Shown here: piece after piece, positions 1 through 8,166 of the stretch
Layout of the letters: the number at the start of each line of letters is the position of its first letter
How positions within the stretch are numbered: the stretch's first letter is position 1
DNA from: DASUPK01 sp963743575
GTDB taxonomy: Bacteria > Actinomycetota > Thermoleophilia > Solirubrobacterales > 70-9
NCBI GenBank assembly: GCA_963743575.1
Contig: CAVUQC010000004.1
Span: 310,001-374,000, forward strand
DNA: 64,000 nt
Reading direction: 5' to 3'
Position numbers and translations under genes: made by a program
Notes under the pieces: generated by a model
Seen by the model: the letters and a program-made list of their open reading frames with translations, nothing else
What the model was told of the DNA's origin: nothing
Database searches by the model: none

Positions 1-1
1 G

Positions 2-296
2 CTTCAGACCGGTAGCCCGGCCATTGAGGCCGGCAGTGCCTTCGGCGAGACCACCGACCAGCGCGGTCTGCTGCGGCCCAGCGACGACCTCGCGGTCTCA
101 ACGGCGGCCGGCAGCGACGGAGCGGACATAGGCGCGTTCGAGGTGCAGGGCCAGCCGTTCGCGGCTCCGCCGCCGCCACCCAGCCCGACGCCGAACCCAA
201 CGGCTCCGGTTCGGAAGAAGTGCGAAGAAGAAGAAGAAGAAGCACGGCCACAGGGCGAGCGCGGCCAAGAAGAAGTGCAAGAAGAAGCGGAAGTAG
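2..296 (+). CDS. C-terminal end of a choice-of-anchor Q domain secreted protein (5' truncated, apparent +1 frameshift)
   Basis: Only the 3' end is in the window. The frame starting at base 2 reads SPAIEAGS, then TDQRGLLRP, then DIGAFEV, the signature end of choice-of-anchor Q (right-handed beta-helix type) extracellular proteins, followed by a Pro-rich linker and RKKC at 212-223. The frame then runs on as Glu-rich sequence far into the next gene. Dropping one G at base 224 instead gives a run of Lys, HGHRASAAKKKCKKKRK and a stop at 294-296. That is the Lys/Cys tail also seen on the related protein at 11345-13084. I infer a one-base insertion (error or real lesion) at 224. Confidence 0.75.
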
Positions 297-308
297 CGGC
301 GAGGAGAC

Positions 309-677
309 ATGGTCGAGCGAATGGACGACGTACCCGCCGGCGTCATCGGGCTGCGGGCCTCGGGGAAGCTGACGAAGGACGACTACGTGAACGTGTTGGA
401 GCCCGCGTTGAAGGAGGCAACCGACTCGGGAGAGGCTCGCGTCCTCTTCGTTCTCCCGGACTTCGACGGGTTGGAGCCCGGAGCCTGGATCGAGGACGTC
501 AAGACCGGCGTCCGGGCCGAGATCTCGAACCGCTCGGCCTGGAACAAGCTCGCCTTCGTCAGCGGCGTCGAGTGGGTGTCCAAGTCGACGCGCATATTCA
601 CCTGGGCGATGCCCGGCGAGCTCAGGGTCTTCGAGATGGACGAGCTCGAAGATGCGAAGTCCTGGGTCGCCACCTGA
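309..677 (+). CDS. SpoIIAA-like / STAS-fold protein
   Basis: A protein of 122 residues with the alternating strand-helix pattern of the SpoIIAA-like (DUF3478) family: GLRASGKLTKDDY near the N-terminus, a central hydrophobic strand RVLFVLPDFDG, and VEWVSKSTRIFTWAMPGELRVF near the end. This length is normal for the family. No catalytic residues are obvious; members are small cytoplasmic proteins of uncertain function. The ATG at 309 follows a purine-rich GGCGAGGAGAC and lies 12 bp after the upstream stop inferred at 296. The family call is good; the biological role is unknown. Confidence 0.75.
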   Translation: MVERMDDVPAGVIGLRASGKLTKDDYVNVLEPALKEATDSGEARVLFVLPDFDGLEPGAWIEDVKTGVRAEISNRSAWNKLAFVSGVEWVSKSTRIFTWAMPGELRVFEMDELEDAKSWVAT

Positions 678-697
678 TCTGCGAGTAGGGTGGCCGC

Positions 698-1939
698 ATG
701 AGACGGGTGGCAGGGACGCTGCTGATCGCGCTCGTGGCGCTGGTGCTGCCGGCGAGCGCGAGCTCGGCGACCATCCCGTTTCTCCCGACGGGTTCGATGC
801 ACACGCCGCGGTACGGGCTCTTTGCGGCGCCTCTGCCCGGTGGACGCGTGCTGGTCGGCGGTGGCTTCGACGGTTCCTCGAATGTGAAGAGCGCCGAGAT
901 CTATGACCCGGTCAGCGGGACATTCAGCCGCACGGCCGACATGGGTGTTGTGCGCTCCTTCGCGGCCGCGGCGCCTCTGCCGGACGGACGGGTGCTCGTC
1001 GCCGGTGGGCAGAACCAATCGAGCGCTGAGGTCTTCAACCCGGCGACGAACACGTTCAGTCCGGTGGGGTCGTTGAGCGGGATTCGCGACGACGCGATGG
1101 CCGCCGCCCTTCCCGACGGCCGGGTTCTCGTCGCGGGCGGCGGGAACAACGTCACGGACCTCGACACGGCCGAGATCTTCGACCCGACGACGAACACCTT
1201 CAGCTCCGCCGGGATCGGTCACATGACCTCGCGACGCGCGGGCGCTGCGGTCGCCCCCCTCGGCGATGGTCGCATCCTTTTCGCCGGCGGATACAACGGC
1301 TCGAACGATGTGCTGAGCTCCGAGACCTTCGATCCGAAGACGAATACCTTCACCGCACAGGGGAACATGGCGCGGACTCGCAGCGAGTTCGCCGGCGCTT
1401 CACTTCCCGACGGACGGGCGGCGGTGTTCGCCGGCCAGAATCCGGGAGGCGATCTGAACACCGCGCTCATCTTCAACCCGGTGAGCAACACCTTCAGCGG
1501 CGACGGCCTCGGCACCATGGCGACCGAGCGCAAGGTGCTCGCCGCGGCGCCGGTAACCACCACGGGACAGGTCCTGGTCGTGGGCGGCTACTTCAACGGC
1601 AATCCGGTCACGCGGGCGGAGCTCTTCGGGGCCTCCGCCGGCTTCACCAGCAAGGTCAAGGGGAAGAAGCTCGTCGTCACCGTCGCATCGCCCGGGACTA
1701 TCTCGGTTGCCGGGGCCACCGCGGGGGCCTCGGCCGCGAAGAAGGGAAAGAGCCTGCTAAAGCCCTCCAGCCGCGCGGGCGGCCCAGGCCCGATCAAGCT
1801 GAAGCTCAAGCTGCGCAAGCCGGCCGGCGCCAAGCTCGCCCGCAAGGGCAAGCTCAAGCTCCGTGCGTCCATCAGCTTCAAGCCCGACGCCGGCTTCACT
1901 CGCACCCAGACGGTGAAGCTGAAGCTCAAGAAGCACTAG
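698..1939 (+). CDS. secreted Kelch-repeat protein
   Basis: A protein of 413 residues. Residues 1-24 form a signal peptide (MRRVAG, a hydrophobic core, then ASASSA). The body carries about six Kelch-type repeats of the form LPDGRVLVAGG...AEIFDP.TNTF, expected to fold as a beta-propeller (galactose-oxidase/Kelch class). The last 100 residues lack Kelch repeats and are rich in Lys and Leu (KLKLKLRKP, ending KLKLKKH), like the basic tails of other exported proteins here. No copper-ligand Tyr/Cys pattern of galactose oxidase is evident, so an enzymatic role is not supported. It is probably a cell-surface binding or structural protein. Confidence 0.8.
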   Translation: MRRVAGTLLIALVALVLPASASSATIPFLPTGSMHTPRYGLFAAPLPGGRVLVGGGFDGSSNVKSAEIYDPVSGTFSRTADMGVVRSFAAAAPLPDGRVLVAGGQNQSSAEVFNPATNTFSPVGSLSGIRDDAMAAALPDGRVLVAGGGNNVTDLDTAEIFDPTTNTFSSAGIGHMTSRRAGAAVAPLGDGRILFAGGYNGSNDVLSSETFDPKTNTFTAQGNMARTRSEFAGASLPDGRAAVFAGQNPGGDLNTALIFNPVSNTFSGDGLGTMATERKVLAAAPVTTTGQVLVVGGYFNGNPVTRAELFGASAGFTSKVKGKKLVVTVASPGTISVAGATAGASAAKKGKSLLKPSSRAGGPGPIKLKLKLRKPAGAKLARKGKLKLRASISFKPDAGFTRTQTVKLKLKKH

Positions 1940-2002
1940 CCAGCGGAGCGGGTTTAGCGCGCCGGGATCCGGGTATGGCTGGCCCAGGAACTGGAGGAGA
2001 GT

Positions 2003-2242
2003 TTGGGGCGATCAACGACTGCATCCAGTTGGATTGCGGACACGACGAGGGCATTGGCCTTCGACAGCGAGGACTTCCCGGCGTGGTGCCAGCAGGAGGA
2101 TGTGGTGGGGCTGGTGGAGCTCGAGCTCAACCGCGCCCCCGACCGCTGCGACACCAGGATCGCCCGGGCGTGCGGCACCAACGTCATGGTGGTCCGCCAG
2201 GTGCGCGAGCGGCTCGGCGCGTACCCCACGCGGCCCGCCTGA
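2003..2242 (+). CDS. small hypothetical protein, possible helix-turn-helix
   Basis: Weak candidate, 79 codons from a TTG at 2003. The frame is open from 1958 without an ATG or GTG, so the true start is uncertain. The C-terminal half looks like coding sequence: AFDSEDFPAWCQQEDV, then DTRIARACGTNVMVVRQVRERLG, which resembles a winged-helix recognition segment. A GGAGGAG motif sits at 1993-1999, too close to the TTG. It may be the remnant of a larger gene. The rest of the 1940-2352 gap shows nothing else firm except a Lys/Cys-coding fragment near 2273-2300 that resembles a decayed export-protein tail. Confidence 0.4.
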   Translation: MGRSTTASSWIADTTRALAFDSEDFPAWCQQEDVVGLVELELNRAPDRCDTRIARACGTNVMVVRQVRERLGAYPTRPA

Positions 2243-2352
2243 CACCCCTTCCGCTCCCCACCTCGCACCGAATAAGAAGAAGTGCAAGAAACGTAGCCTG
2301 CGCCCGACGCACCGCCGCCAATCCAAAGGCCGAGAGGCACGTATGTAGGTTC

Positions 2353-3165
2353 ATGAAGATTCACGCCCTCACGACTGGCACCGTGCGCGTCAAGCAAAGT
2401 TTTCTGTTCCCCAGCCTCGGTGCGCGACGCCAGCTGGATCTGTTCCTGCCGGGCCCCTTCTCCGACTCGCTGCCGATCCACTGCTGGGCGATAGAGCACG
2501 AGGGCGTGCTGCGACTGGTCGACACGGGGGAGACCGTGGCGGCGCGGAACGTTCCATTCGCGCGCATGGAGGTGACGCGCGAGGACGAGCTCCCGGGCGT
2601 CATGGCCGCGGCGGGTCTGAGCCCGGACGATGTCTCCGAGGTCCTGATCACTCACGGCCACGGCGACCACATCGATGGGCTGGTTCACCTGCGCGGTCGG
2701 ATTCTGATCAGCGAGACCGAGTTGCGGTTCCTCCGGTCGCCGATGCCGCGAGTCATGCGCCGCGTCCTGCGTCAACCGCTGCCGCCCGGGTTCGCTCCCG
2801 AACCCATTGCGCTCGACGGCGGGCCGTTCGGGGCGTTTCCGCGAAGCCGCAACCTCAGCGAAGACGGGCGGATCGTCGCCGTCGAGACCCCCGGGCATAC
2901 GCCCGGTCACGCGTCGGTGATCTGTGTGGATGACTCGGGCCGGCACGTGATGCTTGCCGGCGACGTGACGGACTCGCTCGAACAACTCCACGCCAAGCGT
3001 GCTGACGCCGTCGGACCGGACCCCGAGGCTCACGTCGCGACGCTGGAGGCCATCCTGGCTCACTGCGCTGATCACCCGACGGTCTACCTGCCGTCTCACG
3101 ATCCGGACTCAGCAGCCCGACTTGCAGCAGGGACAGAGGTGGTCACCTTCGACTCAGCCAGCTAG
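2353..3165 (+). CDS. MBL-fold metallo-hydrolase (N-acyl homoserine lactonase-like)
   Basis: A protein of 270 residues with the metallo-beta-lactamase fold. The zinc motif HGHGDH is at residues 101-106. Further ligands are H in TPGHTPGH, D in LAGDVTDS and H in LPSHDP near the C-terminus. The arrangement and length match lactonase-like and Zn-hydrolase-like MBL proteins. The substrate cannot be told from sequence. There is no signal peptide, so it is probably cytoplasmic. I chose the ATG at 2353 because the upstream open frame has no family-like sequence. Its stop overlaps the convergent TetR stop in a shared CTAG at 3162-3165. Confidence 0.85.
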   Translation: MKIHALTTGTVRVKQSFLFPSLGARRQLDLFLPGPFSDSLPIHCWAIEHEGVLRLVDTGETVAARNVPFARMEVTREDELPGVMAAAGLSPDDVSEVLITHGHGDHIDGLVHLRGRILISETELRFLRSPMPRVMRRVLRQPLPPGFAPEPIALDGGPFGAFPRSRNLSEDGRIVAVETPGHTPGHASVICVDDSGRHVMLAGDVTDSLEQLHAKRADAVGPDPEAHVATLEAILAHCADHPTVYLPSHDPDSAARLAAGTEVVTFDSAS

Positions 3166-3776
3166 TCGATCTTGCCGGTGAGATAGCGCTGGGCTGAGGG
3201 GCCGATCCAGGCGATCACGTCCGCCGGCTTCGCGGAGGCGAGCGGTTCGAATCGCTGGACGTAGCGGATCATCCCCAGTCCGATCATCTGGGTCGCGAGC
3301 AGGTTTGCGCGCAGGTCGGGGCGGTCCGAGCCGAGCGCCTCGAAGAGGGGGCCGTAGAGGCGCTCGCGCAGGAAGTCACGGAGCATCTCCGATGTCTCCG
3401 GTTCGACCATGGCTGCGCGGATCATGGTGAGGATCGGGTTGCGCCCGCCCTCGCTGTCCCAGGTCTTGACCAGGAGCCCGACGAGGTTGTGGCCCACCCG
3501 TCCGCGGCCGTCCTTGAGCAGCTTGGGGATCTCGACCTCCGGGTCGTGCGGCCAGTCGACCGCCTCGGCGAAGAGGCGGGCCTTGTTGCCGAAGAAGTGG
3601 ACGATCAGCGACGCATCCACGCCGGCCTCCTTTGCGATCCCCCGCATCGTGGCCCCCTCGTAGCCGCGCTCGAGGAAGAGCTTCCCGGCGGCCTTGAGGA
3701 TCTGCTCCTTCGTTGAGCTCTCGCCGGGCCGGCGGCCGGTCCGGGGGGTCTTGGTCCTGGAGGTGGCGGGTGTCAC
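3162..3776 (-). CDS. TetR family transcriptional regulator
   Basis: A TetR repressor of about 204 residues. The N-terminal HTH is clear (KEQILKAAGKLFLERGYEGATMRGIAKEAGVDASLIVHFFGNKARLF), followed by an all-helical ligand domain of the TetR_C_16 kind (TMIRAAMVEPE, DFLRERLYGPL). I chose the GTG at 3776, with GAGGA 8 nt upstream; a TTG at 3791 would add five residues. It is divergent from the MFS pump at 3882. The shared intergenic region carries two operator-like sites, so it most likely represses the pump and itself. Confidence 0.9.
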   Translation of the reverse strand: MTPATSRTKTPRTGRRPGESSTKEQILKAAGKLFLERGYEGATMRGIAKEAGVDASLIVHFFGNKARLFAEAVDWPHDPEVEIPKLLKDGRGRVGHNLVGLLVKTWDSEGGRNPILTMIRAAMVEPETSEMLRDFLRERLYGPLFEALGSDRPDLRANLLATQMIGLGMIRYVQRFEPLASAKPADVIAWIGPSAQRYLTGKID

Positions 3777-3797
3777 AGAAAAAGTCCTCAAAATTCC

Positions 3798-3825
3798 TTG
3801 ACAGATGAATTCAACGCTGTAAAGT
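3798..3825 (+). promoter_or_regulatory. putative promoter of the MFS efflux gene
   Basis: TTGACA at 3798-3803, a 16-bp spacer, then TAAAGT at 3820-3825, oriented toward the MFS gene at 3882. Operator-like site 1 lies across the spacer and -10. Predicted by eye only. Confidence 0.45.
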
Positions 3826-3851
3826 CATCATCGTTAAGTCAACAGTGTTGA
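3811..3851. promoter_or_regulatory. paired TetR operator candidates
   Basis: A perfect palindrome TCAACAGTGTTGA lies at 3839-3851. A related imperfect copy, TCAACGCTGTAAA, lies at 3811-3823, 28 bp upstream and over the putative -10. Position between a divergent tetR and its likely target, and symmetry, support a role as repressor operators. Confidence 0.5.
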
Positions 3852-3881
3852 GAACTATAGCCGACCGGGGGGTCGCAAAGG

Positions 3882-5432
3882 ATGAGAAGGCAAGCAGCGG
3901 ACATCAATCGCAATCTGGTTCTCGCGGCGATGTGCCTGGCCCTGGGAACCGTGGTCAGCGCGGTCTCTTCCCTGAACGTCGCGCTTCCTGACCTGGCTCG
4001 AGATCTTCACGCCACCCAGACGCAGCTGCAGTGGGTGGTGGATGCCTACGCCGTCGTCTTCGCCGGGCTTCTGCTCCTGGCCGGCGCGCTTGGGGACGCG
4101 TTCGGTCGGCGGCACCTCCTACTGGGCGGGCTGGTCGTGTTCTCGGGCGCGGCCGGTGCCGCCCTGTTCATCGACAGCCCCAGCGCGCTGATCGCTGTCC
4201 GGGCCGTGATGGGCCTGGGAGCGGCGGCGATCATGCCGGCGACCCTCTCGATCATCACCAACGTCTTCCCCGAGGACGAGCGCGACCGCGCTGTCTCGAT
4301 CTGGGCGGGCGTCGCAGGGGGAAGCGCTCTGCTCGGCCTACTGGTCTCAGGCGCCCTGCTGGAGGCCTTCTCCTGGGACTCGGTCTTCGGCTTCAGCGCC
4401 GTGCTCGGCGCCGTCGCGTTCGTGGCGTCGCTGCGGCTGGCGCCCAACTCCACCCAGGAGGGCACGCGGCTCGACGTCACCGGCGGCGTGATCTCCGCAG
4501 CCGGCCTGGCCACGCTGGTCTACGCGATCATCGAAGGCCCCGAGCGGGGCTGGACCGACTCCCTCACGCTCGGCGCGTTCGTCATCGCATTGGTGCTGCT
4601 GTCCGCCTTCGTCGTCTGGGAGCTTCGCCGGGAGCAGCCTCTGCTCGATCCCCGGCTCTTCCGGCTGCGTGGCTTCGGCGCCGGCACGATCTCGATCACC
4701 GTCCAGTTCTTCGCCTTCTTCGGCTTCATCTTCGTGTCGCTCCAGTACTTCCAGTTCGTGCTGGGGTACTCGCCGCTGGCCGCCGGATTTGCGCTTGCGC
4801 CCGTCGCGGTGTTGATGATGGGCCTCTCCCCGCGGGTGCCGAAGCTGCTCGAGCGTTTCGGCCCGGGTCGGGTGGCTCCCGTGGGCCTGCTCCTGATGGC
4901 GATCGGGTTCTTCGTCCTCTCGACCGCAGGGCGGGACACGACCTACTGGCTGCTGCTTGCCGGGCTGGTTCCCCTCGGCGTCGGCATGGCGCTGGCGACC
5001 ACGCCCGCCACGACCGCAATCGTCTCCTCGCTGCCCAAGGCCAAGCAGGGCGTCGCCTCGGCCGTCAACGACCTTGCCCGCGAGGTCGGCGGCGCGCTCG
5101 GCATCGCCGTGCTGGGTAGCGCGCTCGCCGGCCGCTACCAGTCGGGCGTCGACGGGGCGACAGCCCACCTGCCCGCCCAGCTCGCTGGCCACGCCCAGGA
5201 CGCGCTTCCGGCCGCGCTCGCGATCGCCGACCAGATCGGCCCCCGGGGCGCCATCCTCGCCAACCAGGCCCAGAACGCGTTCGTCGACGGCTTCGGGCTG
5301 GCGCTGGTGATCGCCTCCGCCTCGGTCGCCGTCGCGGCGCTCTTCGTCCTCTGGCGTGCGCCGCGCGAGGCGGCTAGTCGCGAACGGCAAGAGCGCGAAC
5401 AGGGCAGGCCCGCGGGCGGACTGAGTCTCTGA
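3882..5432 (+). CDS. MFS transporter, DHA2 (EmrB/QacA) drug efflux type
   Basis: A membrane protein of 516 residues with about 14 hydrophobic segments, the DHA2 size class. Motif A-like LGDAFGRRHLLL follows helix 2, and the drug-antiporter motif C-like GLGAAAIMPATLSII is present. The start region (LNVALPDLARDLHATQTQLQWVVDAY) is typical of proton-driven multidrug exporters in the plasma membrane. The ATG at 3882 has AAAGG just upstream. The gene is divergent from a TetR regulator with operator-like palindromes between them, so induction by a toxic substrate is likely. Substrate unknown. The CMD-family gene follows after 27 bp and is probably co-transcribed. Confidence 0.9.
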   Translation: MRRQAADINRNLVLAAMCLALGTVVSAVSSLNVALPDLARDLHATQTQLQWVVDAYAVVFAGLLLLAGALGDAFGRRHLLLGGLVVFSGAAGAALFIDSPSALIAVRAVMGLGAAAIMPATLSIITNVFPEDERDRAVSIWAGVAGGSALLGLLVSGALLEAFSWDSVFGFSAVLGAVAFVASLRLAPNSTQEGTRLDVTGGVISAAGLATLVYAIIEGPERGWTDSLTLGAFVIALVLLSAFVVWELRREQPLLDPRLFRLRGFGAGTISITVQFFAFFGFIFVSLQYFQFVLGYSPLAAGFALAPVAVLMMGLSPRVPKLLERFGPGRVAPVGLLLMAIGFFVLSTAGRDTTYWLLLAGLVPLGVGMALATTPATTAIVSSLPKAKQGVASAVNDLAREVGGALGIAVLGSALAGRYQSGVDGATAHLPAQLAGHAQDALPAALAIADQIGPRGAILANQAQNAFVDGFGLALVIASASVAVAALFVLWRAPREAASRERQEREQGRPAGGLSL

Positions 5433-5459
5433 GAGAACACGAACAAGAAGGAGGTCATC

Positions 5460-5936
5460 ATGGAAACGACGTTTCCCGCCAAGCGGCTTCAGATCGACAG
5501 GGTCGCGCAAAGGCCGATCGCGGCGATGCTGCGGTTCCAGGGATCGATCGAGCTCGATTCCCGGCTCCACAATCTGGTCAGCCTGCGGGCCTCCCAGATC
5601 AACGGATGTGCCTTCTGTGTTGACATGCATTGGAAGGACGCCCGAGCTGAGGGCGAGACCGAGGAGCGCCTCTACTCGCTGAATGCCTGGCGCGAGAGCC
5701 CGCTCTACGAGCACCGCGAGCAGGCCGCGCTCGAGCTCTGCGAGGCGATGACCCTGATCGCCGACGGGCACGTCCCCGACGAGGTCTGGGACCAGGTCCG
5801 GGAGGAGATCGCCGACGATGAGGAGCTCGCGCAGCTCGTCCTCGCGATCACGGCCATCAACTCCTGGAACCGCCTCTGCATCACGGCGCGAGTCGAGCCG
5901 GGCCACTACGTGGCCCCGCTCCGGCAGGTGGCATAG
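5460..5936 (+). CDS. carboxymuconolactone decarboxylase / AhpD-like protein
   Basis: A protein of 158 residues with the AhpD core: LVSLRASQINGCAFCVDMHWKDA near residues 40-60. It has the CxxC pair and downstream His that in alkylhydroperoxidases form the redox-active disulfide and proton relay. Length is typical. It is probably a cytoplasmic peroxide-reducing or related thiol-redox protein, not the ring-cleavage decarboxylase. It lies 27 bp after the MFS pump and has a good AAGGAGG upstream of the ATG, so it is likely the second gene of the TetR-controlled operon. Confidence 0.85.
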   Translation: METTFPAKRLQIDRVAQRPIAAMLRFQGSIELDSRLHNLVSLRASQINGCAFCVDMHWKDARAEGETEERLYSLNAWRESPLYEHREQAALELCEAMTLIADGHVPDEVWDQVREEIADDEELAQLVLAITAINSWNRLCITARVEPGHYVAPLRQVA

Positions 5937-5966
5937 TCGCGCGATGCGATACGACCCCCTCTGCAG

Positions 5967-7301
5967 GTGAACGGCGCCGGCTCCCCGCACAGGGTCGTGG
6001 TGATCGGAGGTGGCTTCGGCGGGCTGCAGGCCGTCCAAAGGCTCGCCCGCCTGCCGGTCGAGGTGACCCTGATCGACCGGCGCAACTTCCACCTCTTCCA
6101 GCCGCTGACCTACCAGGTGGCGACCGGCGCTCTCTCGGCCGAGGAGGTCGCGTATCCGCTACGCGCGGTCTTCAAGCGGCGTGGCAACGTTCGGGTGCTG
6201 CTCGGTGAGGTCAAGGAGCTCGACCTCGAGGGCCACACCGTTCAGGTCCAGCCGGGCGTCGGCGAGGAGGGTCCGATGACGGTTCCCTACGACACGCTGG
6301 TCGCCGCGGGCGGCTCGCGCTACTCCTACTTCGGGCACGACGAGTGGGAGGAGTACGCCCACGAGGTGAAGTCATTGGAGAGCGCGCTGGCGGTCCGCGC
6401 GCAGATCCTGAGCGCCTTCGAGGCGGCCGAGCTGGAGACCGACGAGGAGCGTCGCCGCGCCTGGCTGACCTTCGTCGTGGTCGGCGCCGGCCCGACCGGT
6501 GTCGAGATGGCCGGTCAGATCGGCGAGTTGGCCCGGGACACGCTCCGGCGCGACTTCCGGGTGATGGACCCGCGCGCGGGGAGGGTGCTGCTCGTCGAGA
6601 TGGCCGATCGCGTCCTCACCACCTTCCCGGAGTCGCTGTCGGCGAAGGCTCAGCGCTCCCTCGAGAACCTCGGCGTGACGCCGCTGCTCAGCCACACGGT
6701 CGTCGACATCGACGACGACAGCGTCACGGTCGAGGCGCACGGCGCATCCACCGAGCGGATCCCGGCGAAGACGGTGATCTGGGCCGCCGGCGTCACGGCC
6801 GCCTCGCTCGCCGGGCGCCTCGGAGACGCGACCGGCGCCGAGGTCGACCGCGCGGGACGGGTATCGGTCGGGCCCGATCTGACTCTGCCCGGGCATCCCG
6901 AGGTGATCGCCCTCGGGGACATGGTGCGGGTGCACGACGAGGACGGCACGCTCCAGGACCTGCCCGGCGTCGCCCCGGTGGCGATGCAGCAGGGTCGCTA
7001 CGCGGCGAACCTCGTCAAGGCTCGGCTGCGGGGCGGAGATCAGCGGCCGTTCCACTATCGCGACAAGGGCAACCTCGCGACCATCGGCAGGGCGCGGGCG
7101 GTCGCGGACCTCCACTTCGCGCGGCTGAACGGGTTCCCGGCCTGGGTCACCTGGCTCATGGTCCACCTCTGGTTCCTGATCGGGTTCCAGAACCGACTCC
7201 TGGTGCTGATCCGCTGGGCGGTCAGCTTCTTCACCCGCGGCCGCGGAGGAAGGGTGATCGAGCAGTTCGATTCCGAGGGAGCCGCCCGACCGCCCTCATA
7301 G
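5967..7301 (+). CDS. type II NADH dehydrogenase (NDH-2), NAD(P)/FAD-dependent oxidoreductase
   Basis: A protein of 444 residues with two dinucleotide-binding motifs: VVVIGGGFGGLQA at the N-terminus for FAD and FVVVGAGPTGVEMAG near residue 170 for NADH. LFQPLTYQVATGALS and IALGDM near residue 310 complete the NDH-2 pattern. The C-terminus has amphipathic and hydrophobic stretches (WVTWLMVHLWFLIGFQNRL) for peripheral membrane attachment. It is expected to pass electrons from NADH to quinone without pumping protons. The start is the GTG at 5967. A DMT transporter gene follows 10 bp downstream, suggesting co-transcription. Confidence 0.9.
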   Translation: MNGAGSPHRVVVIGGGFGGLQAVQRLARLPVEVTLIDRRNFHLFQPLTYQVATGALSAEEVAYPLRAVFKRRGNVRVLLGEVKELDLEGHTVQVQPGVGEEGPMTVPYDTLVAAGGSRYSYFGHDEWEEYAHEVKSLESALAVRAQILSAFEAAELETDEERRRAWLTFVVVGAGPTGVEMAGQIGELARDTLRRDFRVMDPRAGRVLLVEMADRVLTTFPESLSAKAQRSLENLGVTPLLSHTVVDIDDDSVTVEAHGASTERIPAKTVIWAAGVTAASLAGRLGDATGAEVDRAGRVSVGPDLTLPGHPEVIALGDMVRVHDEDGTLQDLPGVAPVAMQQGRYAANLVKARLRGGDQRPFHYRDKGNLATIGRARAVADLHFARLNGFPAWVTWLMVHLWFLIGFQNRLLVLIRWAVSFFTRGRGGRVIEQFDSEGAARPPS

Positions 7302-7311
7302 GCTGGGCCCG

Positions 7312-8145
7312 ATGGCGGTGATCCTCGCCTTCGGCTCCGCGGCGGTGTTCGCACTCGGCACCGTGCTCCAGCAGCGCGTGGTGATGGACGCGCCCGAAGC
7401 GAAGGAGGCGAGCGCCGGGATCCTCTTCCGCCTCGTCCAGCATCCGGTCTGGCTCGGCGGGATCGCTGCCTACGGGATCGCCTTCGGCCTGCAGGCCGCC
7501 GCGCTCGGCGACGGGCGGCTCGTGGTCGTCCAGCCGATCCTGGCCACCACGATCGTCTTCGCCCTGCCGCTCGGCGTCTGGCTCTCATCCCAGCGGATCA
7601 CGCGGCGTGACGTGGTCGCGGCGTTCGTCGTCACGGTCGGCCTGGCGTTGTTCCTGCTGCTCGCCGATCCCTCCGGCGGCAAGCAGGACGCGCCGATCGG
7701 CCAGTGGGTGATCGCTGGGGCCGTGGTCATCGGGCTGTCGGCCGGCCTGCTCGTCGCGGGCCTCGCCCGCATGGGTGCTCTGCGCGCGGCGCTGCTCGGC
7801 ACGGCTTCGGGTCTGTTGTTCGGCCTGGTCTCGGCGCTGACCAAGGGCGCGGTTGAGGTCTTCCAGGACGACGGGCTGGACGTGCTCGCCAACTGGCATC
7901 TGTATGCGCTGATCGCCGTCGGTTTCGCGGGCATGACGATCACACAGCTCTCGTTGCAGACCGGGATCCTGCCGCCGGCGGTCGCGACCAGCTCGATCTT
8001 CAACCCGGCGGCGAGCGTCGTGATCGGACTGACGCTGTTCGACGAGCAGGTCCGTCACGGGGTTGCCACGCGGATCGGCGCGGTCCTGGCGCTGCTCCTG
8101 ATGTTCGGCGGAATCGCCGCGCTCGCGTTCGGGCGGCGCGAGTAG
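7312..8145 (+). CDS. DMT superfamily transporter (EamA/NIPA-like)
   Basis: An integral membrane protein of 277 residues with about nine or ten hydrophobic helices. It starts MAVILAFGSAAVFALGTVLQQ, and a second half repeats the fold (GLVSALTKGAV, then PPAVATSSIFNPAASVVIGL). This is the drug/metabolite transporter layout, with the glutamine-rich first helix common in actinobacterial DMF/NIPA-like members. Substrate unknown. It lies 10 bp after NDH-2 and 21 bp before the acyl-CoA ligase, so the three genes may share a transcript. Confidence 0.8.
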   Translation: MAVILAFGSAAVFALGTVLQQRVVMDAPEAKEASAGILFRLVQHPVWLGGIAAYGIAFGLQAAALGDGRLVVVQPILATTIVFALPLGVWLSSQRITRRDVVAAFVVTVGLALFLLLADPSGGKQDAPIGQWVIAGAVVIGLSAGLLVAGLARMGALRAALLGTASGLLFGLVSALTKGAVEVFQDDGLDVLANWHLYALIAVGFAGMTITQLSLQTGILPPAVATSSIFNPAASVVIGLTLFDEQVRHGVATRIGAVLALLLMFGGIAALAFGRRE

Positions 8146-8166
8146 GCTGACACCGAGGAGGTTGGA

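Noticed and set aside
143..688. A long open frame continuing from the anchor Q fragment
   Set aside because: Its Glu- and Arg-rich sequence covers the SpoIIAA-like gene in another frame and appears only because of the extra base at 224.
4347..6092. A 581-codon minus-strand frame
   Set aside because: It lies antisense to the MFS and CMD genes, has no family-like sequence and is a typical high-GC shadow.
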